Source: Candidatus Woesearchaeota archaeon
GTDB lineage: Archaea > Nanobdellota > Nanobdellia > Woesearchaeales > ARS49
Reading direction: 5' to 3'
Length of the DNA: 64,000 nucleotides
NCBI GenBank assembly: GCA_016203225.1
Contig: JACQNC010000005.1
Span: 47,778 to 111,777 of the forward strand
A program made the translations under genes and the position numbers. Below the pieces are notes generated by a model that saw only the letters and a program-made list of their open reading frames with translations, ran no database searches and was not told where the DNA came from. Positions within the stretch are counted from its first letter, which is position 1; each line of letters starts with the position of its first letter. Of the stretch, positions 1 to 7,312 are shown one piece after another.

Positions 1-401
1 TTGCGGATGGCGTCGGCGTCGAGCTTCAATTCTTCCGGAGTGTACTGGCGCCCCGGCCAGTGCCTGAGCCCATCGTTCACGAAACGAGGGATCACGTGGA
101 GGTGCGCGTGCATCACGACCTGACCCGCGGCGCCGCGGTTGTTCATGCCGATGTTCAATCCATCCGCTTTCGTCGTCTTGACGAGCACCGGCGCGAGATG
201 CTTGGCAGCAGCCATGAGATCCTTCAGGTCCTCTTCGGGCGTGTCGAATATGTCCGCGTGGTGGTGCTTGTGGATGACGAGGGCGTGGCCTCGGTTGATG
301 GGCCTGATGTCGAGGAATGCGTAGACCTTCTCGTTCTCGTAGACCCTTTCGGCAGGTATGTCTCCGGTCACGATCTTGCAGAAGATGCATCCGTTCGTCA
401 T
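1..401 (-). CDS. HIT-family nucleotide hydrolase/transferase, C-terminus cut by window edge
   Basis: Reading leftward from an ATG at 401, the product starts with a TNGCIFCKIV block typical of HIT proteins (Cys pair near residues 5 and 8, likely zinc-binding) and reaches the histidine triad HAHLHV at about residue 103. HIT proteins hydrolyse or transfer nucleotidyl groups, often from dinucleoside polyphosphates or AMP adducts. The start is supported by a GGGGTGA ribosome-binding site inside the end of the upstream HAD gene, only four bases away, so the two are one operon. The last residues seen follow LKLDADAIR, and the stop lies outside the window. The substrate cannot be told from sequence. 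Confidence 0.9.
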   Translation of the reverse strand, partial: MTNGCIFCKIVTGDIPAERVYENEKVYAFLDIRPINRGHALVIHKHHHADIFDTPEEDLKDLMAAAKHLAPVLVKTTKADGLNIGMNNRGAAGQVVMHAHLHVIPRFVNDGLRHWPGRQYTPEELKLDADAIR

Positions 402-405
402 GAAG

Positions 406-1047
406 TCACCCCAATTTGCTGTCGAGTTCGCTGAGCGTCGCGATCTTGTCCGGGTATTCGCGCGTGCCCTTGCGATCGATCAGGATGCCCTTGATGTTGG
501 CTGTTTTCGCGCCCTCGAGGTCGGTCTCGACGCTGTCGCCCACGACGAGCGCTTCGTCCTTGCTGACGCCCAATTGCTCGAGCGCGATGTCGTAGAGCGT
601 GCCGTGCTGTTTGAGTGCATTGTGCTTGTACGAGAGCACGACAGCGTCGAAGTATTTCGCGAGGTCGAGCTTGCTCAGGACCTCCTCGACCGCACCCTGG
701 TGGGTGTTGCTCACGACCGCGAGCTTGATGCCTTTGTCCTTCAATTGCTGCAGGACCTCGACCGTCTCGGGGTATGCCTTCGCGAAGAGCTTGTTCTTGT
801 TCCAGAGCCCGATCAGCTTGCTGATGACGATAGGGTAAGGTCGCACGTTGAACGCCTCGCAGACCGTCTTGAACGCGTCCTCTTGCGACGTGAATTCCTG
901 CGTGAAGAAGACCTCCTCGAACCGGGTGATGAAGTCCGTGTACTCGATCGGCGCGCGCAGGATCATCAGCGTGCCGCGCGTCGGGCTACGTGCGCCGTTC
1001 TCGACGAGCGTGCCCCAAAAGTCGAACAGTATCGCCTTGATTGCCAT
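406..1047 (-). CDS. HAD-superfamily hydrolase with Trp in place of second motif-I Asp
   Basis: A 213-residue HAD-fold protein. Motif I is D9-F-W-G-T13, so the nucleophilic Asp is kept but the second Asp used by phosphatases as general acid/base is Trp11. Motif II Ser113 lies in VVSNT, a motif III Lys is in the segment around 143-147, and motif IV is GDSVETD (D171 and D176). The cap segment runs roughly 20-95. The fold is certain, but the Trp substitution makes plain phosphatase activity doubtful; dehalogenase-like or regulatory roles are possible. A strong GGAGGAAC site precedes the ATG. tRNA-Ala(CGC) ends 20 bases upstream on the same strand, so the gene may be co-transcribed with the tRNA, and the HIT gene follows. 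Confidence 0.85.
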   Translation of the reverse strand: MAIKAILFDFWGTLVENGARSPTRGTLMILRAPIEYTDFITRFEEVFFTQEFTSQEDAFKTVCEAFNVRPYPIVISKLIGLWNKNKLFAKAYPETVEVLQQLKDKGIKLAVVSNTHQGAVEEVLSKLDLAKYFDAVVLSYKHNALKQHGTLYDIALEQLGVSKDEALVVGDSVETDLEGAKTANIKGILIDRKGTREYPDKIATLSELDSKLG

Positions 1048-1067
1048 GATTGTTCCTCCGTTATGAA

Positions 1068-1139
1068 TGGACGCGCCGGGAATCGAACCCGGAGCCTCAT
1101 CCTTGCGAAGGATGCGTCATACCGTTAGACCACGCGCCC
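1068..1139 (-). tRNA. tRNA-Ala (anticodon CGC)
   Basis: A 72-base cloverleaf on the minus strand. The acceptor stem is GGGCGCG with CGCGTCC and contains the G3:U70 pair that identifies alanine tRNA, followed by discriminator A. The anticodon arm is CATCC-TTCGCAA-GGATG, giving anticodon CGC for GCG codons. The T arm carries GGTTCGATTCC. There is no intron and no encoded CCA. The likely TATA box (about 1225-1238, minus strand) lies roughly 90 bases upstream, which implies a leader holding the hairpin described at 1151-1200. Confidence 0.95.
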
Positions 1140-1150
1140 GAACATCGTGA

Positions 1151-1200
1151 GACGCGCTGGTCTAGACAGAACTCCGGTTCTGGCGTGGACCACGCGCCCG
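1151..1200 (-). other. Hairpin in the tRNA-Ala leader, 5' arm copied from the tRNA start
   Basis: On the minus strand this stretch opens with the same 13 bases that begin just before tRNA-Ala (CGGGCGCGTGGTC, also at 1128-1140). It can fold into a long hairpin: GGGCGCGTGGTC pairs with GACCA-G-CGCGTCT with one bulged G and G-U pairs, then an internal loop, then a perfect six-pair stem CAGAAC-CGGA-GTTCTG. The TATA box at about 1225-1238 would start transcription near 1200, so this RNA would form the 5' leader of the tRNA transcript. It could be a tRNA-derived stem-loop RNA or a decayed duplicate. Confidence 0.5.
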
Positions 1201-1319
1201 CGTGTTTCAGTTGCCGAGGGAGAGTATTTAAAGCTTTATGTGACATTGCAGAAAGAACACTGGACAAGTTCGCGCAGAGTATTTAAGAGAGCTTTCTCGC
1301 AAAATCATGCCATAAGGAC

Positions 1320-2078
1320 ATGCCAAAACTTCTTCCCCGTGGTACGAAACAGGAACTTCTTCAACAGATTACAAACGGCAATTCGATAAATGCTATTGCG
1401 CGAAGTCTTCATCTCGGAAAATCTACTATTTACTACCACTATAAGAAAATCCGCGGGAGAAAGAACAAACCGCCCCAATTCAACCCTCAAGCATCCGAAG
1501 CGGAAGGAGAGATCTGCGGCATTTTTGCGGGCGATGGAAGCCAATATTTTGAACCAAAAAAATTTCATTATGAAGTGAACGTCCATTTTGGCGGGCACAG
1601 AGAACCGTATGCGCGGTACGTCAAGTCCCTATTCGAATCATTCTTCCATAAAGAGTTCCGATTGAGACGAGAAAAATCTGGCGCGCCGAGATTACGGACG
1701 CAAAGCAAAACGATCTTTTGTTATTTCAAACATTATCTTGAATACATTCCTCAACACAAACACGACACGGTCCAGCTCAAAGAACGGACTGCTTCCCCCG
1801 AGTTCAAGAAAGGATTCCTGCGCGGACTCTTTGATACTGATGGTTGCCTTTGGAAGGATGTCACGAACCGAAGGCTTCGGGCATTTTACTATACGACCTC
1901 CGAAATACTTTCCCGACAGACAATCCAAATGCTCGCCGAATTCGGGGTTTCAGCGACAAAACACGTCCGATTCAAGCCCGGCTGCAAGCCTATCTTCGTC
2001 CTGCAATTCGCTACGCGCTCCATCGACACATTTTTAAAGCACGTGAAGCCGTTCAAAGCCCGTTGGGCCGGTAGTTAA
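1320..2078 (+). CDS. LAGLIDADG-type homing endonuclease with N-terminal helix-turn-helix
   Basis: The 252-residue product has a helix-turn-helix-like segment near residues 10-42 (NSINAIARSLHLGKSTIYY) and two LAGLIDADG motifs, CGIFAGDG at about 66-73 and LRGLFDTDG at about 167-175, each with the catalytic acidic residue. This is the single-chain two-motif architecture that cuts long asymmetric DNA sites. A TATA-like TATTTAAG at 1280-1287 precedes the ATG by about 35 bases. The gene is not inside an intein or a visible intron. Its last codons and TAA stop lie within the acceptor stem and D arm of tRNA-Ala(GGC), a 14-base overlap. Codon use is richer in A and T than in neighbouring genes, which fits horizontal arrival. 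Confidence 0.88.
   Translation: MPKLLPRGTKQELLQQITNGNSINAIARSLHLGKSTIYYHYKKIRGRKNKPPQFNPQASEAEGEICGIFAGDGSQYFEPKKFHYEVNVHFGGHREPYARYVKSLFESFFHKEFRLRREKSGAPRLRTQSKTIFCYFKHYLEYIPQHKHDTVQLKERTASPEFKKGFLRGLFDTDGCLWKDVTNRRLRAFYYTTSEILSRQTIQMLAEFGVSATKHVRFKPGCKPIFVLQFATRSIDTFLKHVKPFKARWAGS
2031..2039 (+). promoter_or_regulatory. Probable tRNA-Ala(GGC) TATA box inside the endonuclease gene
   Basis: TTTTTAAAG lies about 30 bases ahead of the tRNA 5' end, the usual archaeal spacing, yet sits within the last 16 codons of the endonuclease. If used, the tRNA promoter has been rebuilt from, or conserved within, the mobile gene. Confidence 0.5.
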
Positions 2079-2158
2079 ACCCGGTATAACGCGCCCATGG
2101 CATGCGACACAATCGCCCATCTTGGGTGAGGCTCGGGGTTCAAATCCCCGCCGGTCCA
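2065..2158 (+). tRNA. tRNA-Ala (anticodon GGC) with a 20-base BHB intron at 2103-2122
   Basis: The acceptor stem GGGCCGG/CCGGTCC keeps G3:U70. The anticodon stem is CGCCC (2092-2096) with GGGTG (2124-2128). Removing 2103-2122 gives the seven-base loop ATGGCAT with anticodon GGC (2099-2101), and the intron sits at the canonical position 37/38. The splice sites form a textbook bulge-helix-bulge: ATGG pairs with CCAT, flanked by three-base bulges CAT and CTT, and GCGA pairs with TCGC in the inner helix. Mature length is 74 with discriminator A. The 5' end overlaps the endonuclease gene, and a T-rich run follows the 3' end. Confidence 0.95.
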
Positions 2159-2337
2159 TCTAGTTTTTCTATCAGCGTGTTTGGCGATCGGGACTGCCGC
2201 CAAGACGCAATCGTTGTGCTGAAGAATGTTAGAAAAAAAGTGGGCACACATACAAAAAGGCCCCGTTGGTCGATGTTTGTGCTGGACAAACCACACGCGA
2301 AGTGATTTAAATAGTTTTCGATTGTGCATAAGTAGGG

Positions 2338-2351
2338 AAAAAATTTATAAC
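2338..2351 (+). promoter_or_regulatory. Promoter region for the DUF1761 gene
   Basis: The 233 bases between tRNA-Ala and the next gene hold a T-rich run after the tRNA, an ATTTAAAT box near 2304-2312 and AAATTTATAAC here. The latter is about 45 bases before the ATG, leaving a short leader that carries AAGGAGG at 2379-2385. No further gene is seen in this gap. Confidence 0.6.
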
Positions 2352-2391
2352 CGGGGTTTCCGTAAATCCAGTAAAAAAAGGAGGTCTGTCT

Positions 2392-2796
2392 ATGGCAACA
2401 CCGGTCATAAACTATCTGGCGGTTCTCGGAGCCGCTGTCGTGAGCATCGTGCTCGGCATGCTTTGGTATGGTCCCGTATTCGGCAAGGCCTGGATGAAGG
2501 CTGCCGGAATCTCGGAAAAGGGCGCGAAAAAGGGGATGGCGAAGGGATTCGTCGGGATGGTCATCGTCTCGCTCGTGTTCAGCTACGTGCTGGCGCATTT
2601 CGTTGACTATCTTGACGTCACGGATTTCGGCGGCGCGTGGCAGCTCGGCTTCTGGGTCTGGCTCGGATTCATGGCGACAATCCAGATCGGCTCGTACCTG
2701 TGGGAGAGCAGACCTTTCAATCTGTTCCTCATCAATGCGGGATACAGCCTGGTCCAGATCGTTGTGCTCGCCTGGATCCTCGCAGTCTGGACATGA
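2392..2796 (+). CDS. DUF1761 family small membrane protein
   Basis: A 134-residue protein with four predicted membrane helices. The first helix runs into GMLWYGPVFGKAWM (about residues 22-35), the hallmark block of DUF1761 proteins, whose function is unknown. A strong AAGGAGG ribosome-binding site lies ahead of the ATG. A run of eight T residues directly after the stop (2801-2808 area) is a likely terminator. It stands alone as a single-gene unit. Confidence 0.8.
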   Translation: MATPVINYLAVLGAAVVSIVLGMLWYGPVFGKAWMKAAGISEKGAKKGMAKGFVGMVIVSLVFSYVLAHFVDYLDVTDFGGAWQLGFWVWLGFMATIQIGSYLWESRPFNLFLINAGYSLVQIVVLAWILAVWT

Positions 2797-2861
2797 ACTT
2801 CTTTTTTTTTCTGTTCTTCACCCGCGAAATCAATAAATAGCCCGCTCTCGGCCGCGACGTC

Positions 2862-3410
2862 ATGAGCGATGCGCTTGATGATCTGTTGTACGAGTTCCGC
2901 GGGTTCGCTTTCGACTGGGATGAGGTCGGTCGTCGGATGGAAGGCAGAAAGTATGAGCAGGGCCATTTCCAGGGTTTGGCAGGCAAACACGCGCTCCGTA
3001 TCTTCATAGAGGGATTCATGAAGACGCATCCTGCGGTGACCCTGCTTGAGCTGCCCACGCATCCCTCGTATCGTCTCTCCGACGGCGGCGACTTCGTCGC
3101 GATCAAGCAGGGCGGCCGGATGGTGACCACGATCGACACTCCGTTGAGATTCGAGGACCGGCCTCTGCTCATCGACATAAAGTTGAACGAGTGGCACAAT
3201 GTCCTGCGCGGCTATTTCGCGGAGAAGCACCGCCACAAGCGGGCGATACTCGAGGATATCTTCGGCAGGGAGCGGTATGATCACGCCATTCTGGTTCCTT
3301 ACGCGATGACGCGTTGGCACGGTGGTTCGAACATCGTGAGACTGCGGTTCAGCGCAGAGGATTTCCGCGAGCAGGCTGATGCTGAAGGCGAGAAACGCGG
3401 ACTGGTCTAG
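2862..3410 (+). CDS. Uncharacterised protein, possible PD-(D/E)XK-like fold
   Basis: A 182-residue soluble protein not recognised by name. The segment RLSDGGDFVAI (about 71-81) followed by PLLIDIKLNEW (about 104-114) resembles the Asp ... (D/E)-x-K spacing of restriction-endonuclease-like folds; this is a weak inference. The ATG is about 25 bases after an AATAAATAG box, so the message is probably leaderless. Its TAG stop shares the palindrome CTAG with the stop of the convergent dehydrogenase gene. Confidence 0.6.
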   Translation: MSDALDDLLYEFRGFAFDWDEVGRRMEGRKYEQGHFQGLAGKHALRIFIEGFMKTHPAVTLLELPTHPSYRLSDGGDFVAIKQGGRMVTTIDTPLRFEDRPLLIDIKLNEWHNVLRGYFAEKHRHKRAILEDIFGRERYDHAILVPYAMTRWHGGSNIVRLRFSAEDFREQADAEGEKRGLV

Positions 3411-4405
3411 GCGCCGGTCTTGATCCAGGGATTCTTCTGCAGGACGTCCTTGTTGACCAACGCTTCGGGGACTTCGCCTTTGAACGCGGCGAGAACGCAT
3501 TGCGCGGCTATCCTGCTCATCGAGTCGCGCGCTTCCCACGTGGCCGACGCGATGTGCGGTGTCAGCACGACGTTGTCGAGCTTCGCCAGCCCGGGCACCA
3601 GCTTCGGCTCGAACTCGTAGACGTCGAGCCCCGCTCCGCCTATCTGTCTGCGCTTCAACGCGCTCACCAGCGCGGTCTCGTCTATCACGGGCCCACGCGA
3701 CGTGTTGATGAGGAACGCGGTTTTCTTCATCAGCTTGAGGTGGCCTGCGTTGATCAGGTGCCTTGTCGAAGGCATCAATGGCACGTGGATGGAGATGACG
3801 TCGCACTGCTTGAGCAAGGTGTTGATATCTACGGGTTTCGCGTCGTATTTCTGCTCGATGTCAGGCGAGCGCACAACGTCGTTATAGATGATGCTCATCC
3901 CGAGCGCTTTGGCGAACTTGACGAATATGCTCCCTATCCTGCCCACACCGATGACGCCGCAGACTTTTCCGTCGAACTCCGTGCCGAGCAGCAGGTCGGG
4001 GTCCCATCCTTTGTACTTGCCCGCGCGCATGAACGCGTCTGCTTCGCGTATCCTTTTGCCGAGCACCATCATCAATCCTATCGCGTGCTCTGCGACGGAT
4101 TCTGTCTGCGCGCCAGGCGTGTTCGTGACGAGGACTCCGCGTTTCGTCGCTTCTGCCAGGTCGATGTTGTCGAAACCGACTGCATAATTCGCGACTATCT
4201 TCAGGCGGGGATTCTGGTCGTAGACCTCTGCGTCGACCTTGTCGGTCAGGAGCGTCACGATAGCATCTGCCCATTTAGCGCCTTGCAATAGCTTCTTCCG
4301 GGGGCACGTCCCTTTCATCACGCCGATCCTGACATCGCAGGATTTCTTCAGAAGAGCTATCCCTTCTCCGGGAAAATGGCGTGATACGAAGACTCTAGGT
4401 TTCAT
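3407..4405 (-). CDS. D-isomer-specific 2-hydroxyacid dehydrogenase (glyoxylate/hydroxypyruvate reductase-like)
   Basis: A 332-residue NAD(P)-dependent dehydrogenase. It has the Rossmann motif GVIGVGRIGS, the catalytic Arg in NTSRGPVIDE, Glu in YEFEP and His in LTPHIAS. The signature and length match the glyoxylate reductase, hydroxypyruvate reductase and glycerate dehydrogenase group; the exact 2-oxoacid substrate is not readable. The start chosen is the ATG that overlaps the previous stop as ATGA (MKPRVFVSRHFPG). A longer in-frame start 16 codons upstream would run into the thioredoxin-like gene. It is the last gene of the transketolase operon. Confidence 0.9.
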   Translation of the reverse strand: MKPRVFVSRHFPGEGIALLKKSCDVRIGVMKGTCPRKKLLQGAKWADAIVTLLTDKVDAEVYDQNPRLKIVANYAVGFDNIDLAEATKRGVLVTNTPGAQTESVAEHAIGLMMVLGKRIREADAFMRAGKYKGWDPDLLLGTEFDGKVCGVIGVGRIGSIFVKFAKALGMSIIYNDVVRSPDIEQKYDAKPVDINTLLKQCDVISIHVPLMPSTRHLINAGHLKLMKKTAFLINTSRGPVIDETALVSALKRRQIGGAGLDVYEFEPKLVPGLAKLDNVVLTPHIASATWEARDSMSRIAAQCVLAAFKGEVPEALVNKDVLQKNPWIKTGA

Positions 4406-4806
4406 TTGCCCAACGCCCAGTCTTTGAGAGTGTCGTAGTCTGTCTCGCCGCATATGTGACGCTTGGTCTTTGCGTTCCAGAAGAACGGCACGCCACCGCA
4501 GAACCCCTTGTCGATCATCTCGAGCAGCTGCGCGTTCTTGTCGTTATGCCACACTTCGAGCTTCGCGACCTTGACCTTGAATTCCTTCTCGAGTTGTTCG
4601 ACAGATTCATCCATGTTCCTGCAGTGAGGGCACTCCGTGCCATGGAACATGATTAGATGAGGTTCTGCGCCTGCGCTCTTCATTTTTGTCGCAGCGCGTG
4701 TCTTCCCCGGCTTCACGCGCGCAGACGTGCGGTCTGCGGCGTCGCGCTCGCTACGCTCGGCGACTCCCCCGGTAGGTTTGTCGTGCGTCCGTCGTTTCGA
4801 AGCCAT
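4402..4806 (-). CDS. Thioredoxin-like protein with CPHC active site and odd N-terminal extension
   Basis: The 134-residue product has a compact thioredoxin-like domain from about residue 42, with active site CPHC near residue 59 and the cis-proline loop GGVPFF near 105. The first 41 residues are basic, low-complexity and unlike the family. Part of that stretch is encoded by a sequence that closely matches one arm of the intergenic palindrome family (see 4764-4785). Either the protein gained an extension from a repeat, or translation really starts at Met42 (4683), where no convincing ribosome-binding site is seen. The ATG at 4806 follows directly on the upstream stop, and the gene overlaps the next by ATGA. 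Confidence 0.75.
   Translation of the reverse strand: MASKRRTHDKPTGGVAERSERDAADRTSARVKPGKTRAATKMKSAGAEPHLIMFHGTECPHCRNMDESVEQLEKEFKVKVAKLEVWHNDKNAQLLEMIDKGFCGGVPFFWNAKTKRHICGETDYDTLKDWALGK
4764..4785. repeat. Half-copy of the intergenic palindrome within coding sequence
   Basis: Bases 4764-4785 read CTCCCCCGG-T-AGGTTTGT-C-GTG, differing at only a few positions from the left arms of the copies at 27523 and 42459 (CTCCCCCGG-C-AGGTTTGT-A-GTG). It lies inside the first codons of the thioredoxin-like gene. No matching right arm is seen nearby. Confidence 0.5.
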
Positions 4807-5076
4807 TCACTCGCCCTCTATGCAGTCGCACTGCATCAGTCGTTTTTGGCACCCGCTGCACACCTTGCACATCGGACAGCCCGGGAGACTCTTGAGGATT
4901 ACGTGGCCATAGCCGCAATGCGGGCATTTCGGCGTGGGCTCAGGGATGCAGACGTTGCTGGCGCAGATCATACCCGGCGTGACGCGTTTCGCGACGCGCT
5001 CAGGTCTGTACACGATCCGGACGCGTTTTGCGGACTTCGGGAGCCGTTTCGCCTTTTTCGCGGGTTTTCGCTTCAT
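4807..5076 (-). CDS. Small Cys-rich zinc-ribbon-like protein
   Basis: Eighty-nine residues with a basic N-terminus and CPHCGYGH near 51-58, then CPMC (67-70), C73, C76, C83 and C85, giving at least two zinc-knuckle pairs. It may bind metal or nucleic acid; no family is recognised. The ATG overlaps the transketolase C-subunit stop as ATGA, and the stop abuts the next ATG, so it is translationally coupled within the operon. A longer reading from further upstream is only the shadow of the transketolase gene. Confidence 0.75.
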   Translation of the reverse strand: MKRKPAKKAKRLPKSAKRVRIVYRPERVAKRVTPGMICASNVCIPEPTPKCPHCGYGHVILKSLPGCPMCKVCSGCQKRLMQCDCIEGE

Positions 5077-6389
5077 CTGTGTCTCGCCAATTGTCCCAGC
5101 CGCGCTCCGATGACGCGCGCGACCGCCGCTTTCGTGGTTGCCTTGCGCAATGCGTGCGCGAGATCGTTGTCCTGGTGGACATCCGCGATCCATTGCGCGA
5201 AATCGTGCTTGCTTCCGTGGACGTGGTGCTTGAAAGTGCCGTTGTCCATGCTCAACACAGCCTTGTGGAGTTGCGGCAGGTTCGTGATGATCGCTCCGTC
5301 GCGGGCCTTGAACGCGATCTCTGCAGGCACGGGCTTGAATGCGCGTTCGGACAGACGACTGGCCTGCTCGCCTCGCGGCGCAGCAGGAACGTGCTCGCTC
5401 GTGCCGGAATATTTCATCTTGACCGCTTCTTTCGCGGCTTGCACGATGTTCGGCGCCTTCAGCCCGTAGAGTTTCATCAGTTCCTCGGGCGCGCCGGACT
5501 GGCCGAACTTGTTCTGCACGCCGATGCGTTTGATAGGCACAGGGTACTCGCCTGCGAGGAATTCCGAGACTGCCGCGCCTAGTCCGCCCGAGATCTGGTG
5601 TTCTTCTGCGGTCACTATGCTGCCGCACTTGCGCGCATAGTCCAGGATCGTTTTTGTGTCGAGAGGCTTGACAGAATGGCAGTTGATCACCGCAGCAGAT
5701 ACTCCTTCCTTCTCGAGTTGTTGCGCTGCGACGAGCGCTTCGTACACCATCGTCCCGGCTGCGATGATGGCGACATCGGTGCCTTCTGCGAAGACCTCCG
5801 CCTTGCCTATCTTGAACGGCGTCGCGTCGGTCGTGACGACCGCTGTCTTCTCGCGCGCGAACCTGATGTACACGGGTCCCGGATACTCTGCTGCGGCGAC
5901 GGTCGCTTTGCGCGCCTCGACAGCGTCGCAGGGCACGAGCACGGTCATGTTGGGTATTACGCGCATTATTGCGATGTCCTCGACGGCCTGGTGCGTCGCG
6001 CCGTCAGGGCCTACGGAGATGCCTGCGTGCGCGCCTCCTATCTTGACGCCCACTTCGTTGTAGCAGATCGTGGTGCGTATCTGTTCCCAGTTCCTGCCTG
6101 GCGAGAACATCGCGTAGGATGATATGAACGGGACCTTGCCCGCCATCGCCATGCCTGCCGCGAGCGAAGCCATGTTCTGCTCTGCGACGCCCACTTCGAC
6201 GAAGCGTCCTGGATACTTCTGTTGGAACGCGAGGGAGCGCGTGCTTTCCGAGAGGTCTGCGCACAGGACTACGACGTCCTTGTTCTTGTCGCCGGCGAGC
6301 ACGAGTCCTTCGCCGTAGCCGTTGCGGATCGGGACTAGCTTGATCTCTGCGTCGAGGTTCACCAATTGCATCGGGGGGTTGGTTCTCAC
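5073..6389 (-). CDS. Transketolase C-terminal subunit fused to a DUF5752-like domain
   Basis: Residues 1 to about 320 are the pyrimidine-binding and C-terminal domains of transketolase (CADLSESTR, VGVAEQNM with the catalytic Glu, SYAMFSPGRNWEQIRTTI). Stand-alone C-terminal transketolase subunits are usually near 310-330 residues; here there are 438. The extra C-terminal part (about 360-438, with FKARDGAIITNL and KHDFAQWIADVHQDNDLA) resembles DUF5752, an uncharacterised domain frequent in DPANN archaea. The listed start is a GTG immediately after the stop of the N-subunit gene; an ATG at 6371 is an alternative. The partner subunit is the next gene upstream. Confidence 0.88.
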   Translation of the reverse strand: MRTNPPMQLVNLDAEIKLVPIRNGYGEGLVLAGDKNKDVVVLCADLSESTRSLAFQQKYPGRFVEVGVAEQNMASLAAGMAMAGKVPFISSYAMFSPGRNWEQIRTTICYNEVGVKIGGAHAGISVGPDGATHQAVEDIAIMRVIPNMTVLVPCDAVEARKATVAAAEYPGPVYIRFAREKTAVVTTDATPFKIGKAEVFAEGTDVAIIAAGTMVYEALVAAQQLEKEGVSAAVINCHSVKPLDTKTILDYARKCGSIVTAEEHQISGGLGAAVSEFLAGEYPVPIKRIGVQNKFGQSGAPEELMKLYGLKAPNIVQAAKEAVKMKYSGTSEHVPAAPRGEQASRLSERAFKPVPAEIAFKARDGAIITNLPQLHKAVLSMDNGTFKHHVHGSKHDFAQWIADVHQDNDLAHALRKATTKAAVARVIGARLGQLARHR

Positions 6390-7253
6390 TCAGTCAACCC
6401 CTGCTTCGATCTGTTGGCGCCAGTGTTGGAGCTCTGTCAGCGCGACTTCACCCTGCTCTTTCGTCGGCGGCTTTCCGTGCCATTCGTGGTCGTTCTCCAT
6501 GAAGCTGACGCCCTTGCCGGGGATGGTGTGTGCGATGATGCACGTGGGCTTCTCGTACACTGCTTCCGCTTCGTGGAACGCTGCCATCAAGTGATCGTGG
6601 TTGTGGCCGTCGACCTCTATGACGTGCCAGCCGAACGCCTCGTATTTCGCTTTCAACGGCTCGAGAGGCATGACGTCTTCGGTGTGGCCGTCGATCTGGA
6701 TGTTGTTGCGGTCGATGACGCACGTGAGATTGCGGAGCTTGTTATTGCCGGCGAACAATGCGGCTTCCCAGGTCTGGCCTGATTCGTGCTCGCCATCGCT
6801 CGTTAGGCAGTAGACGCGCCACGCCTTCTTGTCCATCAGTCCTGCGTACGCGAGACCAGCGGACTGGCTCAGCCCAGAACCGAGCGGTCCGGACGTGGTT
6901 TCGACGCCCGGCAACGCTGTCCTGTGGGGATGTCCTTGGAGTCGCGTGCCGAGCTTGCGCAGCGTGAGAAGTTCTTCTTTAGGGAAGTAGCCTGCGTTCG
7001 CCATCGCGGCATACCTTACAGGACAGATGTGGCCGTTGCTGAGGATCAAGCGGTCGCGGCCTTCCCAGTCCGGCTTGGCAGGGTCGTGGTTGAGTATGTT
7101 GAAGTAGAGCACCGTGAACACGTCAGCCATCCCGAGCGGCCCGCCCGAGTGCCCAGAACCTGCCGAGACAAGCGACTTGATGATGTCCTGGCGCACCGTG
7201 TTCGCGATGAGCCTCAACTGTTTGATGTCAGTTACCTTCTGGAACCGTGCCAT
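6390..7253 (-). CDS. Transketolase N-terminal subunit
   Basis: This 287-residue protein is the thiamine-diphosphate-binding half of a split transketolase. It has SGHSGGPLGMADVFTVLYF near 33-51, the diphosphate/metal motif SDGEHESGQ ... NIQIDG, and GHPHRTALPGVETTSGPLGSG split around 106-126. With the C-subunit it moves two-carbon units between sugar phosphates. A TATA box (CTTTATAAACA, 7288-7300) and GGGTGAGG site precede the ATG, so this is the first gene of a five-gene operon. Confidence 0.93.
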   Translation of the reverse strand: MARFQKVTDIKQLRLIANTVRQDIIKSLVSAGSGHSGGPLGMADVFTVLYFNILNHDPAKPDWEGRDRLILSNGHICPVRYAAMANAGYFPKEELLTLRKLGTRLQGHPHRTALPGVETTSGPLGSGLSQSAGLAYAGLMDKKAWRVYCLTSDGEHESGQTWEAALFAGNNKLRNLTCVIDRNNIQIDGHTEDVMPLEPLKAKYEAFGWHVIEVDGHNHDHLMAAFHEAEAVYEKPTCIIAHTIPGKGVSFMENDHEWHGKPPTKEQGEVALTELQHWRQQIEAGVD

Positions 7254-7287
7254 TCCTCACCCTTTTTCAAGAGAACTCATCGGCGCG

Positions 7288-7300
7288 GGTGTTTATAAAG
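7288..7300. promoter_or_regulatory. Near-palindromic TATA box facing both ways
   Basis: GTTTATAAAG reads as a TATA box on either strand. On the minus strand it serves transketolase. On the plus strand it would start transcription near 7320, at the edge of the hairpin element that follows. Confidence 0.6.
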
Positions 7301-7312
7301 GTTGCTGGGACG

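Noticed and set aside
1320..2078. Endonuclease considered as part of an intein or large tRNA intron
   Set aside because: No flanking protein exteins are present, and tRNA-Ala(GGC) is complete downstream with its own 20-base intron.
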